Source: Halalkalibacter urbisdiaboli
GTDB taxonomy: Bacteria > Bacillota > Bacilli > Bacillales > Bacillaceae_D
Reading direction: 5' to 3'
DNA: 45,881 bases
Assembly (NCBI RefSeq): GCF_002156385.1
Contig: NZ_MVJM01000009.1
Location: 1 to 45,881 of the forward strand
The notes under the pieces were generated by a model. It made no database searches. It saw nothing but the letters and a program-made list of their open reading frames with translations, and was not told the DNA's origin. A program made the translations under genes and the position numbers. Positions 37,848 to 45,881 of the stretch are shown here, piece after piece. Each line of letters opens with the position of its first letter. Positions within the stretch are counted from its first letter, which is position 1.

Positions 37848-38795
37848 ATGCAGCATTTAGTTGAACGAATCGAAGAAGTGATTATCAATATAGAAAAAGT
37901 AGTAGTTGGAAAACGAAAAGAAATTGAACTTAGTCTTGTCGCACTTTTGGCTCGTGGCCATGTCCTACTTGAAGACGTACCTGGGGTAGGGAAAACAATG
38001 ATGGTAAAGGCGGTTGCTAGGTCGGTTGGAGCTGATTTTAAACGAATTCAATTTACTCCAGATTTATTACCTTCTGATGTGACAGGTGTTTCCATTTTTA
38101 ATCAGCAAACGCAGCAGTTTGAATTTCGTAAAGGCCCTATTATGGCCCATATCGTTCTTGCTGATGAAATCAATCGAACATCACCAAAAACACAATCGGC
38201 TTTATTGGAGTCATTAGAAGAAGGTGGTGTGACAATCGATGGCCAGACATACCAGCTTGAAAAACCTTTTTTTGTTATGGCGACGCAAAATCCAGTAGAG
38301 TATTCAGGTACATTTCCTTTACCAGAAGCACAATTAGATCGATTTTTATTAAAACTCAAGCTAGGTTATCCAAGTGATGAAGAAGAAATTGAGATATTAA
38401 GAAGAATGGAGCAAGGCCACCCACTTGATAGTGTAGAAGCTATTGTTAAGACGGAGGAGGTGCTTGAGTGGCAGCGAGGGGTTAGTCAAGTTCATGTAAG
38501 TGAGCCTGTCAAACAATATATAGTTGCTCTCGTTCAAGCGACGAGGAAACATCGTGCCGTTGAGCTTGGGGTAAGTCCACGTGGTTCAATTGCTTTGTTA
38601 AAGGCTTCACAGGCCTATGCATTTATACAAGGAAGAGATTATGTTCTTCCTGACGATGTAAAGCATTTATCGTATTATACCCTTGCTCATCGACTTATCT
38701 TAACACCTGAAGCAAAAATGACCGGTAAAACAGGCGAACAAATGATTGAGGACGTTCATCAAAAGGTCGATATCCCTGTTTTACAAAGAGGGTGA
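37848..38795 (+). CDS. yeaC: MoxR-family AAA+ ATPase (YeaC)
   Basis: This 315-residue AAA+ ATPase has Walker A EDVPGVGKTMM near residue 43, Walker B VLADEINRTSP, sensor MATQNPVEYSGTFPLPEAQLDRF and a C-terminal lid with SPRGSIALLKASQA. MoxR proteins act as chaperone-like partners for proteins with von Willebrand or DUF58 domains, and the next gene encodes one. The ATG at 37848 is chosen because GGAGG lies seven bases upstream; earlier in-frame codons precede that site. It leads the yeaC-yeaD-yebA operon. Confidence 0.93.
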   Translation: MQHLVERIEEVIINIEKVVVGKRKEIELSLVALLARGHVLLEDVPGVGKTMMVKAVARSVGADFKRIQFTPDLLPSDVTGVSIFNQQTQQFEFRKGPIMAHIVLADEINRTSPKTQSALLESLEEGGVTIDGQTYQLEKPFFVMATQNPVEYSGTFPLPEAQLDRFLLKLKLGYPSDEEEIEILRRMEQGHPLDSVEAIVKTEEVLEWQRGVSQVHVSEPVKQYIVALVQATRKHRAVELGVSPRGSIALLKASQAYAFIQGRDYVLPDDVKHLSYYTLAHRLILTPEAKMTGKTGEQMIEDVHQKVDIPVLQRG

Positions 38796-38799
38796 CAAT

Positions 38800-39948
38800 G
38801 TGCAAGGATTTTACAGATTAAAAACATATGGTAAATATGTCATTTTACTATTAATTGTTGTGGCTGTGTATTCCTATGCAATGTTTCAGGGTGGATTTGT
38901 AAGTTGGTTCTTATTCTATAGTGTGCTAACTGTATTAGGTTTAACCATTGTTGTTTCGTTTTTTACGTTTCGGGGGTTTCAAGTAGAAAGAACATTTGAT
39001 AAGAATGCCCTTCATGCGGGTGATACGTTAAATGTGCGCATCACAATTAAGAAGAGCGTATTTCATCCATTTTTTTATATGAGGGTCCAAGATTACCTCC
39101 CGGCAAATTTAGGGGAAAACGAAGAACATGGGGCGCTCTTTTTCTTTACCCTTCAACGTCAGGTTCACTTTTCATATCAAGTGAAAAATGTAAAACGGGG
39201 CAATCATGTTTTTGAGAAGGTCGAGCTAAAATTTGGGGATTTATTTGGTCTCTATGAAAAAAGAAATGAAATCTCCTGTGAGGAAACAGTTCTTGTTTAC
39301 CCAAAGTATAGAAAACTCGAGCGGATTTATGTTAGTGACAGTATCAAGGTTGCGGAGGGAACGTCTTCGAATCAATTGAACGATGAGGATCGTTCTTTAG
39401 CTGGCGTTAGAGAATATGTGGCCGGTGATCGAATGACGAGTATAGATTGGAAACAGTCAGCACGAAAGGCGCAGTTAATGACAAAGGAATTTGAGTCCTA
39501 TCGTGGCTCAGACGTAGTTGTAGCGTTTGACCCTTATCGAAAATCGTCATCAGAACTACATTTTGAAAAAACAGTAGAATTGGCTACGTCATTCGTTACA
39601 TCACTCTCCCAGGTCCAAATAGCCGTTCAAGTCGCTATCTGGTCAACGGATTGGTCTGTTTTTGAAACGAATAGACAATCACTACTGAACGCCCTTAAAG
39701 TTTTTGCAAAAGTAGACAATACGACTGAAACCATGCCGGCTGTTCATCGGCTATACCATAGTTGGAATGGTGCTACGATTTATTATGTATGTACAGAGCT
39801 TCATGAAGGCTTACTAGATGTTTTTCGTGTGTTAACGCGGCAGCATGTACAGCTACATGTTTTTCTCGTTTCGACATCATCACGAGAAAAGACAATAGCT
39901 GAACAGTGTGAAAAACTAGGGGTTGCGATTCATACGATTCCTTCTTAA
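38800..39948 (+). CDS. yeaD: DUF58 domain membrane protein (YeaD)
   Basis: This 382-residue protein has two N-terminal membrane helices (about 12-30 and 34-54), then a beta-rich extracytoplasmic or surface part, and the DUF58 signature REYVAGDRMTSIDWKQSAR near residue 205, followed by a VWA-like fold (VVVAFDPYRKSSSE). The GTG at 38800 starts four bases after the yeaC stop with AGAGGG in range. It is the usual partner of the MoxR ATPase and transglutaminase in Gram-positive bacteria; the joint function is unresolved, with envelope assembly suspected. Confidence 0.88.
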   Translation: MQGFYRLKTYGKYVILLLIVVAVYSYAMFQGGFVSWFLFYSVLTVLGLTIVVSFFTFRGFQVERTFDKNALHAGDTLNVRITIKKSVFHPFFYMRVQDYLPANLGENEEHGALFFFTLQRQVHFSYQVKNVKRGNHVFEKVELKFGDLFGLYEKRNEISCEETVLVYPKYRKLERIYVSDSIKVAEGTSSNQLNDEDRSLAGVREYVAGDRMTSIDWKQSARKAQLMTKEFESYRGSDVVVAFDPYRKSSSELHFEKTVELATSFVTSLSQVQIAVQVAIWSTDWSVFETNRQSLLNALKVFAKVDNTTETMPAVHRLYHSWNGATIYYVCTELHEGLLDVFRVLTRQHVQLHVFLVSTSSREKTIAEQCEKLGVAIHTIPS

Positions 39949-39995
39949 CATTGATGGAGTGTATACTACGCGCTTCGTGGTTGGAGGTGTTTATC

Positions 39996-42176
39996 ATGTT
40001 TACGAGAAGGAACCGTTTAGATTTAGGGAAGGATTTCTTTTTGTATGGACTAAGTTTCTTACTATTAATGGAGTGGCTTTTACCATTGCCTCATATTACC
40101 GATACAGGCTTTATTTACGTATTTGTTATCGTAACGGCAGCTTATTTTATAATTACGTTTTTACAGCTACCTGTTTGGATTTCAGTCGGTATAAAGGTGC
40201 TACTAACAATCTATGGATTATCTCTAGTATTCTATAATGGAGCATTTTTTTCTTTAACGTGGTTTTCGCTCATCTTTAAAGATGTATCGCTTAACCTTAC
40301 TTATATGCTAGAGGGACAATGGTATGCGCTGACGGACTTATTTAGAAGTACGCTCTTTTTCGTCTTGTTAGCCATTATGAGTTATCTATTATTCTATTGG
40401 ACGATTCAGGCACGAAGAATATTATTTTTTCTTGTTTTTACAGTCATCTATGTTACGGTCCTTGATACGTTTACGATTTATGATGCATCGTTTGCGATTA
40501 TTCGTACGTTTGTTATAGGCTTTCTGCTCCTTGGGCTTGTATCGATGTATCGCGTTATTGAAACAGAAAAGCTTGGCTCAACCCCAAAGCTTTTACCACT
40601 TAGACTATCGTTGATGATCGTAGTAATGATTGTCATCTCTACACTATTCGGTTTCGTTTCTCCAAAGCCTGAACCTCAATGGGCTGATCCTGTTCCGTAT
40701 ATGCGTGCTGCTGTTGGATTAGGTGGACAAAATGGTGAGGCCGTGCAGCGGATAGGTTACGGTAACAATGATGAACAATTAGGTGGAGGCTTCATTGATG
40801 ATGATACACCTGTATTTTATGCGGCTGCGAAGCAGGGACACTATTGGCGTGGAGAGACAAAGGATTATTATACCGGGAATGGCTGGGATGTAACGACTCC
40901 AAAGACGACGGAGGACAGTTCTCGCTATGATGGGATGATTCATCCAGCGCTGGAAATCCAACGATTAGAAGCAGAGATTGCGTTTGCTGAAGAATCATCA
41001 AAGCGCTACGAACAGTTATTTTATCCGGGGGAGCTTTTGTCTAGAGACCATATAATGAATGCAGATTTAGCAGTAGATCGATATACAGCCAAAGCTGTTA
41101 CTTCGAAAGATGGCAATAACATAACTTTATCTAATTATCGTTTCTGGTATGCATATCCAACCTTCGTTCTTGAAGAACTGCGCAATCTAGATGGGGTAGA
41201 CCCTGAGGACATTATTGATTATTACACACAACTACCTGGTAATTTACCTGAACGTGTCAAGGAACTAGCGGATGAGCTTGTTGCAGGAAAGGATAACCGT
41301 TATGACCGAGCGAAGGCGATAGAACGATATCTTGCTTCTACTGAATATACGTATGAAACGGTAGATGTGCCTACTCCTAGGCGCGGAGAAGATTATGTAG
41401 ATCAATTTTTATTTGAATCGAAGAGAGGATATTGTGATAATTTCTCGACAGCAATGGTTGTTTTATTACGTTCTATTGATATTCCTGCACGTTGGGTAAA
41501 AGGATTTACCCAAGGAGAGCGAGTAAATACTCTTTCTGATGGTCGAGATGTTTACAAAGTAACGAATCAAAATGCTCATTCATGGGTAGAGGTGTATTTT
41601 CCTGACATTGGCTGGGTTCCTTTTGAACCAACGAGAGGATTTACAAGTACATTTGATTTTAGAGCGCCTGAAGTAGAAAATACTGATCCGTATTACGATT
41701 CCATCGAAGAAGAGGAAGAGGAGGCTCAACCGGTTTTTTCTGATTTGGATGAAGAAGAGCTTGAAATTAAAGAGGAAGAAGAAGCCGGTTCAATAGTTGC
41801 TAATTGGTCACTCCCTGGAGGGAAATGGCTTTTTCTATCGCTACTCATGATTCTCATAATCTTTACTGTGATTCGTAATAAGAAAATCGTTCAGCTTTAT
41901 TTACTAAGAAGATTTAAGCTACAAAATAATCAACAAACATTTTTGCAAGCTTATGAACGGCTGCTCTGGTTTTTAAAGTTTGCAGGTCATCGTCGCTATG
42001 ATGGTGAGACTCTTAGAGAGTATGCTAAGCGAATTGATGAGACATTAGGGGCAAAGGATATGCAATTAATCACTGAGGAATATGAGCGTAGCATTTATGG
42101 TGGTAAACAAACTGACCTAAGCTGGAATGAGCAAAAGCAGCGTTGGGAACGTATTGTTCGGAAAATCATATCTTGA
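39996..42176 (+). CDS. yebA: Membrane-bound transglutaminase-like protein (YebA)
   Basis: This 726-residue protein has six or seven N-terminal helices (to about residue 225), then an extracellular transglutaminase-like domain with RGYCDNFSTAMVVLLRS (catalytic Cys480), QNAHSWVEVYFPDIGWVPFEP (His528 and a following acidic residue), a very acidic linker (EEEEEAQPVFSDLDEEELE), another membrane helix (about 605-628) and a cytoplasmic DUF4129-like tail (about 640-726). GGAGGTGTTTATC precedes the ATG at 39996. The catalytic triad seems complete, so protein crosslinking or peptidase activity outside the cell is plausible. Confidence 0.9.
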   Translation: MFTRRNRLDLGKDFFLYGLSFLLLMEWLLPLPHITDTGFIYVFVIVTAAYFIITFLQLPVWISVGIKVLLTIYGLSLVFYNGAFFSLTWFSLIFKDVSLNLTYMLEGQWYALTDLFRSTLFFVLLAIMSYLLFYWTIQARRILFFLVFTVIYVTVLDTFTIYDASFAIIRTFVIGFLLLGLVSMYRVIETEKLGSTPKLLPLRLSLMIVVMIVISTLFGFVSPKPEPQWADPVPYMRAAVGLGGQNGEAVQRIGYGNNDEQLGGGFIDDDTPVFYAAAKQGHYWRGETKDYYTGNGWDVTTPKTTEDSSRYDGMIHPALEIQRLEAEIAFAEESSKRYEQLFYPGELLSRDHIMNADLAVDRYTAKAVTSKDGNNITLSNYRFWYAYPTFVLEELRNLDGVDPEDIIDYYTQLPGNLPERVKELADELVAGKDNRYDRAKAIERYLASTEYTYETVDVPTPRRGEDYVDQFLFESKRGYCDNFSTAMVVLLRSIDIPARWVKGFTQGERVNTLSDGRDVYKVTNQNAHSWVEVYFPDIGWVPFEPTRGFTSTFDFRAPEVENTDPYYDSIEEEEEEAQPVFSDLDEEELEIKEEEEAGSIVANWSLPGGKWLFLSLLMILIIFTVIRNKKIVQLYLLRRFKLQNNQQTFLQAYERLLWFLKFAGHRRYDGETLREYAKRIDETLGAKDMQLITEEYERSIYGGKQTDLSWNEQKQRWERIVRKIIS

Positions 42177-42236
42177 CCATGATTTAGCACATTGATAAAA
42201 TGTAGCAGTATTTGAAAATGTAAATAAGTTTATGTA

Positions 42237-42307
42237 CCTTCGTATATCCTTAGAAATAGGGTCTAAGAGTTTCTACCAGATTACCGTAAATGATCTGACT
42301 ATGAAGG
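42237..42307 (+). ncRNA. Guanine riboswitch aptamer upstream of guaA
   Basis: The purine aptamer is clear: P1 pairs 42237-42244 with 42300-42307, the J regions contain GTTTCTACC and ATTACCGTAAAT, and CTGACTATG carries C at 42299, the base that makes the aptamer guanine-specific (T in adenine types). Bases 42177-42236 upstream show no clear promoter. Confidence 0.95.
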
Positions 42308-42372
42308 CAGTATGAAGCTAGAATTCTGCCTTCTTCTTGAATTGGACAAGTAGGTAGAGTCTGGCTTTTTTT
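42303..42372 (+). terminator. Expression platform of the guaA riboswitch
   Basis: Two exclusive structures can be drawn. The antiterminator GAAGGCAG (42303-42310) with CTGCCTTC (42326-42333) uses the 3' strand of P1. The terminator AGCTAGA (42316-42322) with TCTGGCT (42360-42366), extended inward by TTCT/AGAG, CCT/AGG and CTTG/CAAG, is followed by seven T. Guanine binding holds P1, blocks the antiterminator and lets the terminator form: an OFF switch. Confidence 0.75.
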
Positions 42373-42415
42373 GAATATGCGTATTGGGAACTTTATGAAA
42401 AGGGTGGGAAATGAG

Positions 42416-43954
42416 ATGGAAGTAAGTCAGGAAATGATTGTCGTACTCGATTTCGGCGGACAGTATAATCAATTAATTACACGCCGGATTCGTGATCTAG
42501 GTGTGTATAGTGAGCTTCGTTCTAACAAAATAACAGCAGAAGAGATTAAAGAACTAAATCCAAAAGGGATTATCTTCTCTGGAGGTCCTAATAGTGCCTA
42601 CGCTGAAGGAGCACCAAAATGTGATCCTGCGATTTTTGATTTAGGTATTCCGATTTTCGGAATTTGTTATGGAATGCAGTTAATGACACAACATTTTGGC
42701 GGAAAAGTAGAAGCTGCTGACCATCGTGAATATGGAAAAGCGACGATAAAAATTGAAAATCAATCAAAGTTGTTTGAGGGCTTACCAGTTGAACAAACTG
42801 TTTGGATGAGCCACGGCGATTTAATTGTTGCCCCACCAGAAGGGTTTGTTGTTGATGCCTTTAATCCATCTTGTCCAGTTGCGGCAATGAGCAACGAAAG
42901 TCGCCAATTTTACGGGGTTCAATTTCATCCAGAAGTCCGTCATTCGCAATTTGGTGATGATATGTTGAAAAACTTTGCATTTGAAGTATGTGGATGCAAA
43001 GGTGATTGGTCAATGGGCAACTTCATTGAAGTCGAGATCGAAAAAATCCGCGAGCTAGTTGGCGATAAAAAAGTGTTATGCGCATTGAGTGGAGGGGTTG
43101 ATTCTTCCGTTGTAGCTGTATTAATTCATAAAGCTATCGGAGACCAACTTACGTGTATGTTTATTGATCACGGCTTACTTCGTAAGGGTGAAGCAGAGAG
43201 TGTAATGGAAACCTTTGGTGAAGGCTTTAATATGAATGTGATTAAAATTGATGCACAAGAGCGCTTCTTAGGTAAATTAACTGGAGTTTCTGATCCGGAG
43301 CAAAAGCGTAAGATTATCGGAAATGAGTTTATTTATGTGTTTGAAGAAGAGGCAGGCAAGCTTACAGATATGGACTTCCTAGCCCAAGGTACACTTTACA
43401 CAGATATAATTGAAAGTGGGACTGATACCGCTCAAACGATAAAGTCTCACCATAACGTAGGTGGGCTCCCTGAAGATATGAGCTTCACGCTAATTGAGCC
43501 ATTAAATACATTGTTTAAAGATGAAGTTCGTAAGCTTGGCACAGAGTTAGGTATTCCTGATGAAATCGTATGGAGGCAGCCTTTCCCTGGTCCTGGTTTA
43601 GGTATACGTGTTTTAGGTGAGATTACTGAGGAGAAATTAGAGATCGTTCGTGAATCTGACTTCATTTTACGTGAAGAGATTAAAAACGCAGGCTTGGACC
43701 GCGAAATTTGGCAATATTTCACGGCTTTACCGAACATGAGAAGTGTCGGAGTTATGGGGGATGCTCGTACGTATGATTACACAGTTGGGATTCGTGCAGT
43801 GACATCTATTGATGGTATGACTTCTGATTGGGCAAGAATCCCTTGGGATGTATTAGAAAAAATCTCTACACGGATTGTAAACGAAGTAAAGCATGTGAAT
43901 CGGGTTGTTTATGATGTGACATCAAAGCCCCCAGCAACTATCGAGTGGGAATAA
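42416..43954 (+). CDS. guaA: GMP synthase (glutamine-hydrolysing)
   Basis: This 512-residue enzyme aminates XMP to GMP. The N-terminal glutaminase has Cys84 in [10 protein letters not shown], and His171 and Glu173 in VQFHPEV. The ATP-pyrophosphatase domain has [17 protein letters not shown] (P-loop at 225-231), and the C-terminal dimerisation domain has [12 protein letters not shown] and ends KPPATIEWE, the family terminus. The ATG at 42416 follows AGGGTGG; the in-frame extension upstream overlaps the riboswitch terminator. Transcription is guanine-controlled through the upstream riboswitch. Confidence 0.97.
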   Translation: MEVSQEMIVVLDFGGQYNQLITRRIRDLGVYSELRSNKITAEEIKELNPKGIIFSGGPNSAYAEGAPKCDPAIFDLGIPIFGICYGMQLMTQHFGGKVEAADHREYGKATIKIENQSKLFEGLPVEQTVWMSHGDLIVAPPEGFVVDAFNPSCPVAAMSNESRQFYGVQFHPEVRHSQFGDDMLKNFAFEVCGCKGDWSMGNFIEVEIEKIRELVGDKKVLCALSGGVDSSVVAVLIHKAIGDQLTCMFIDHGLLRKGEAESVMETFGEGFNMNVIKIDAQERFLGKLTGVSDPEQKRKIIGNEFIYVFEEEAGKLTDMDFLAQGTLYTDIIESGTDTAQTIKSHHNVGGLPEDMSFTLIEPLNTLFKDEVRKLGTELGIPDEIVWRQPFPGPGLGIRVLGEITEEKLEIVRESDFILREEIKNAGLDREIWQYFTALPNMRSVGVMGDARTYDYTVGIRAVTSIDGMTSDWARIPWDVLEKISTRIVNEVKHVNRVVYDVTSKPPATIEWE

Positions 43955-43998
43955 CGAATGATTTTTGTGTACATATGTAAAAATGTTCGTGTTTTCCA

Positions 43999-44027
43999 TT
44001 GACAAAAAAATTGTCGATTGATAGTAT
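43999..44027 (+). promoter_or_regulatory. Sigma-A promoter of pbuG
   Basis: TTGACA (43999-44004), 17 bases, TAGTAT (44022-44027). It lies 27 bases before the second guanine riboswitch, so pbuG is transcribed apart from guaA. Confidence 0.75.
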
Positions 44028-44053
44028 TTAAATTGTTAAATAAAGAAATGTCT

Positions 44054-44122
44054 ATTCGTATAATTACAGGAATATGGTCTGTAAGTCTCTACTAAGCTAC
44101 CGTAAAAAGCTTAACTACGAAT
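44054..44122 (+). ncRNA. Guanine riboswitch aptamer upstream of pbuG
   Basis: P1 ATTCGTA (44054-44060) pairs with TACGAAT (44116-44122). The J region AGTCTCTAC and CTACCGTAAAAAGC follow the purine aptamer pattern, and the C in TTAACTACGA at 44115 marks guanine specificity. A short hairpin (44122-44128 with 44145-44151) and a terminator lie downstream. Confidence 0.93.
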
Positions 44123-44168
44123 GCATCCCTTATTTATTTGTAGAGGATGCAAGTGGTTTTTTTTATGT

Positions 44169-44205
44169 CGAAGCTTCGGGAATTACACACTCGAAGCTTT
44201 TTTTG
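44169..44205 (+). terminator. Riboswitch-controlled terminator before pbuG
   Basis: AAGCTTCGGG (44171-44180) pairs with CTCGAAGCTT (44190-44199) with one weak pair, followed by a T-run to 44204. GCTTCG in its first arm can alternatively pair with CGAATGC in the P1 3' strand (one bulge), a possible antiterminator. Confidence 0.85.
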
Positions 44206-44254
44206 TCTGTTTTTTCAGACAAAACATTTTGGCGATAAAAGAGGAGGAAAGAAA

Positions 44255-45556
44255 ATGGACCGTTTTTTTGGTTTTAAAGAACAAGGCACTTCGTATCGGA
44301 AGGAATCAATAGCAGGTTTAACGACGTTTTTATCTATGGCTTATATTTTATTTGTTAACCCAGCGATACTTAGTGATGCAGGGATGGATTCAGGTGCAGT
44401 TTTCGTAGCAACTGCATTGGCTGCTGCAATTGGAACATTAATTATGGGTTTGCTTGCAAATTATCCGATTGCTTTAGCACCTGGTATGGGTTTAAATGCA
44501 TTCTTTGCATACTCCGTTGTTCTTGGAATGGGAATTGATTGGCGAGTTGCTTTATTTGGTGTCTTTTGTTCGGGGATTATTTTTATTCTTATTACTGTAT
44601 TTAATATTCGTGAATTAATTATTAATGCGATTCCGGCTGAGCTTAAATATGCAGCTGCAGCAGGTATTGGTCTATTTATTGCTTTTATTGGCTTAAAAGG
44701 AGCTGGAATTGTTGTTCCTTCTGAAGCGACTGCGGTGACGCTTGGTCATATTCTTTCGCCTACAACATTAGTTGCGGTGTTTGGGATTGTCATAACTGTT
44801 ATTTTAATGCTTCGTGGTTTTCAAGGTGGCATTTTTTACGGGATGGTTGCTACCGCGATTGTAGGAATGATTTTTGGTGTTGTTCCGGCACCTACACAAA
44901 TTTTTGGTGCGATTCCAAGTCTTGAACCTACGTTTGGACAAGCTTTCAACCTTGATTGGGGTTCAATCTTTACTGTGCAATTACTCATTGTTATCCTTAC
45001 GTTCTTATTTGTAGATTTCTTCGATACAGCTGGTACATTATATGCGGTTGCTAACCAAGCTGGATTTGTAAAAGAAAATAAACTACCACGTGCTGGAAAA
45101 GCTTTATTGGCTGATTCGAGTGCGACATCGATTGGTGCTATTTTAGGGACTTCGACGACAACAGCTTATATTGAATCGTCATCAGGTGTTGCTGCTGGTG
45201 GTCGTACAGGTTTCACATCAGTCATTACAGCTCTCTTGTTCTTAGTTGCTTTGTTCTTTTCTCCGTTACTGGCGGTTGTTACATCTGAAGTGACAGCGCC
45301 GGCATTAATCATTGTGGGGATTTTAATGGCTTCTTCTTTACGTTTAATTGAGTGGGATAAATTCGAAATTGCTGTACCGGCATTTTTAACGGTTGTAGCA
45401 ATGCCGCTTACGTATAGTATTGCAACTGGTATTGCATTAGGGTTTGTCATGTACCCAATTACAATGCTAGCGAAGGGTAGAGGGAAAGAAGTTCATCCTA
45501 TTATGTATGTGTTATTCTTTGTTTTCTTGGCGTATTTCGTTTTCTTGACTGAATAA
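44255..45556 (+). CDS. pbuG: Guanine/hypoxanthine permease
   Basis: This 433-residue purine importer of the AzgA-like NCS2 family has about twelve to fourteen helices. It shows TTFLSMAYILFVNPAIL near the N terminus, APGMGLNAFFAYSVV, FVDFFDTAGTLYAV and TTTAYIESSSGVAAGGRTG, the family's substrate-site motifs. GAGGAGGAAAGAAA precedes the ATG at 44255; the in-frame extension upstream runs through the riboswitch terminator and is not used. Uptake is matched to guaA by a second guanine riboswitch, so salvage and synthesis respond together. Confidence 0.95.
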   Translation: MDRFFGFKEQGTSYRKESIAGLTTFLSMAYILFVNPAILSDAGMDSGAVFVATALAAAIGTLIMGLLANYPIALAPGMGLNAFFAYSVVLGMGIDWRVALFGVFCSGIIFILITVFNIRELIINAIPAELKYAAAAGIGLFIAFIGLKGAGIVVPSEATAVTLGHILSPTTLVAVFGIVITVILMLRGFQGGIFYGMVATAIVGMIFGVVPAPTQIFGAIPSLEPTFGQAFNLDWGSIFTVQLLIVILTFLFVDFFDTAGTLYAVANQAGFVKENKLPRAGKALLADSSATSIGAILGTSTTTAYIESSSGVAAGGRTGFTSVITALLFLVALFFSPLLAVVTSEVTAPALIIVGILMASSLRLIEWDKFEIAVPAFLTVVAMPLTYSIATGIALGFVMYPITMLAKGRGKEVHPIMYVLFFVFLAYFVFLTE

Positions 45557-45566
45557 TAGGAAGGTG

Positions 45567-45600
45567 AAGCTCTCTTCAATTGATGAAGGGAGCTTTTTAT
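45567..45600 (+). terminator. Terminator after pbuG
   Basis: AAGCTCTCTTCA (45567-45578) pairs with TGAAGGGAGCTT (45584-45595), 11 of 12 positions, followed by TTTATTTT. Confidence 0.85.
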
Positions 45601-45637
45601 TTTAATCGACAAACTTAAACAAAATTCTTTTTTTATC

Positions 45638-45742
45638 TTGACGTTTGTATGAGAAACTGTTAAAGTAAATCTCGTTGCTACAAAAGCAGTGAAATCATTC
45701 TTTAAAAAGTTGTTGACATTATCTTAGAGACTTGTTATTATA
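45638..45742 (+). promoter_or_regulatory. Tandem rRNA operon promoters P1 and P2
   Basis: P2 is strong: TTGACA (45714-45719), 17 bases, TATTAT (45737-45742). P1 is weaker: TTGACG (45638-45643), 18 bases, TAAAGT (45662-45667). Paired promoters about 75 bases apart are usual for Bacillus rRNA operons. Confidence 0.8.
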
Positions 45743-45881
45743 GAAAAGTCGCTAAGAAAGCCGACGGACAAAAGAGTTCTTTGAAAACTGAACAAAAGCC
45801 AAGCGAAAAAGAGATTGTTTTATTTCGATAAAATCAAATCTCGTCAATTTATTATTTATTCGAGCTAATCAGCTCACCATT
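45743..45881 (+). other. rRNA operon leader, 16S gene lies beyond the window
   Basis: GTTCTTTGAAAACTGAAC (45777-45794) matches the boxA-type antitermination region found in Bacillus 16S leaders, followed by CAAAAGCCAAGCG. The mature 16S start (TTTATCGGAGAGTTTGATC type) has not been reached at 45881. Confidence 0.85.

Noticed and set aside
39923-40237. Plus-strand frame overlapping the yeaD end and yebA start
   Set aside because: Out of frame with both well-supported genes and lacking its own ribosome site.
43999-44018. GACAA-N5-TTGTC inverted repeat at the pbuG promoter as an operator
   Set aside because: Five-base arms in an A-rich spacer are too short, and the riboswitch already explains control.

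Overview
The window is a roughly 46 kb stretch of low-GC chromosome from an endospore-forming member of the Bacillaceae. Support for this comes from strong AGGAGG-type ribosome sites with frequent TTG/GTG starts, an alpha/beta-type small acid-soluble spore protein behind a good sigma-G promoter, CIRCE-controlled groESL, and the gene order rRNA - thiL - tsaE - tsaB - rimI - tsaD - ydiF - rex - tatA - tatC - ydiK/ydiL - groESL and yeaC - yeaD - yebA - guaA - pbuG known from Bacillus subtilis relatives. Unlike B. subtilis, it carries two futalosine-pathway menaquinone genes (mqnB, mqnD) and a xylo-oligosaccharide uptake and hydrolysis locus. Together these suggest a B. halodurans or alkaliphile-type relative, although species cannot be fixed from the sequence alone.

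Layout. 1-1010: the 3' end of an rRNA operon (5S), then about 900 bp of repeats (a 77-bp duplicated 5S-tail/terminator, five 20-bp tandem repeats, three 90-bp tandem repeats). 1013-3806: a DedA-family protein and a SapB/MgtC-family protein on the minus strand, then a Cys/Met-type PLP enzyme. 3827-4322: a solitary 5S gene with its own promoter, a duplicated tRNA fragment and initiator tRNA-Met. 4466-8091: thiL and the t6A genes tsaE, tsaB, tsaD with rimI. 8144-8344: a dense DnaA-box cluster. 8377-12500: an unrecognised exported/membrane protein and the ABC-F protein YdiF, convergent. 12686-14320: rex, tatA, tatC. 14621-18616: a lipoprotein behind a sigma-E-like promoter, TPP-riboswitch-controlled thiC, and an unknown membrane protein that may start at ATT. 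18757-21934: ydiK/ydiL (minus) and CIRCE-groES-groEL. 22079-23327: gene fragments and small unknown ORFs. 23414-32115: a HAD phosphatase (minus), then a YesM/YesN-type two-component system, a sugar ABC importer (binding protein and two permeases, no ATPase) and a GH43 beta-xylosidase. 32254-34656: a PAS histidine kinase, a spore protein and a short-chain dehydrogenase (minus). 34783-36257: mqnB-mqnD. 36297-37550: nrnB-like DHH phosphodiesterase (minus). 37848-45556: MoxR ATPase, DUF58 protein and membrane transglutaminase, then guaA and pbuG, each behind its own guanine riboswitch. 45638-45881: tandem promoters and leader of another rRNA operon, cut off before 16S.

How the genes work together. 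Most of the window is housekeeping: tRNA modification, thiamine and guanine nucleotide supply under riboswitch control, Tat export, chaperonins, and redox sensing by Rex. The 24.5-32.1 kb block is a self-contained accessory unit. A membrane kinase and AraC-type regulator probably sense an extracellular saccharide and switch on the importer. The xylosidase then cleaves imported oligosaccharides in the cytoplasm, and the importer's ATPase must come from elsewhere.

I found no convincing new defence, mobile or biosynthetic system. The most notable non-genic structures are the DnaA-box cluster after tsaD and a composite two-hairpin element that occurs in opposite orientations in two convergent intergenic gaps, with a partial tandem relative at the left end.
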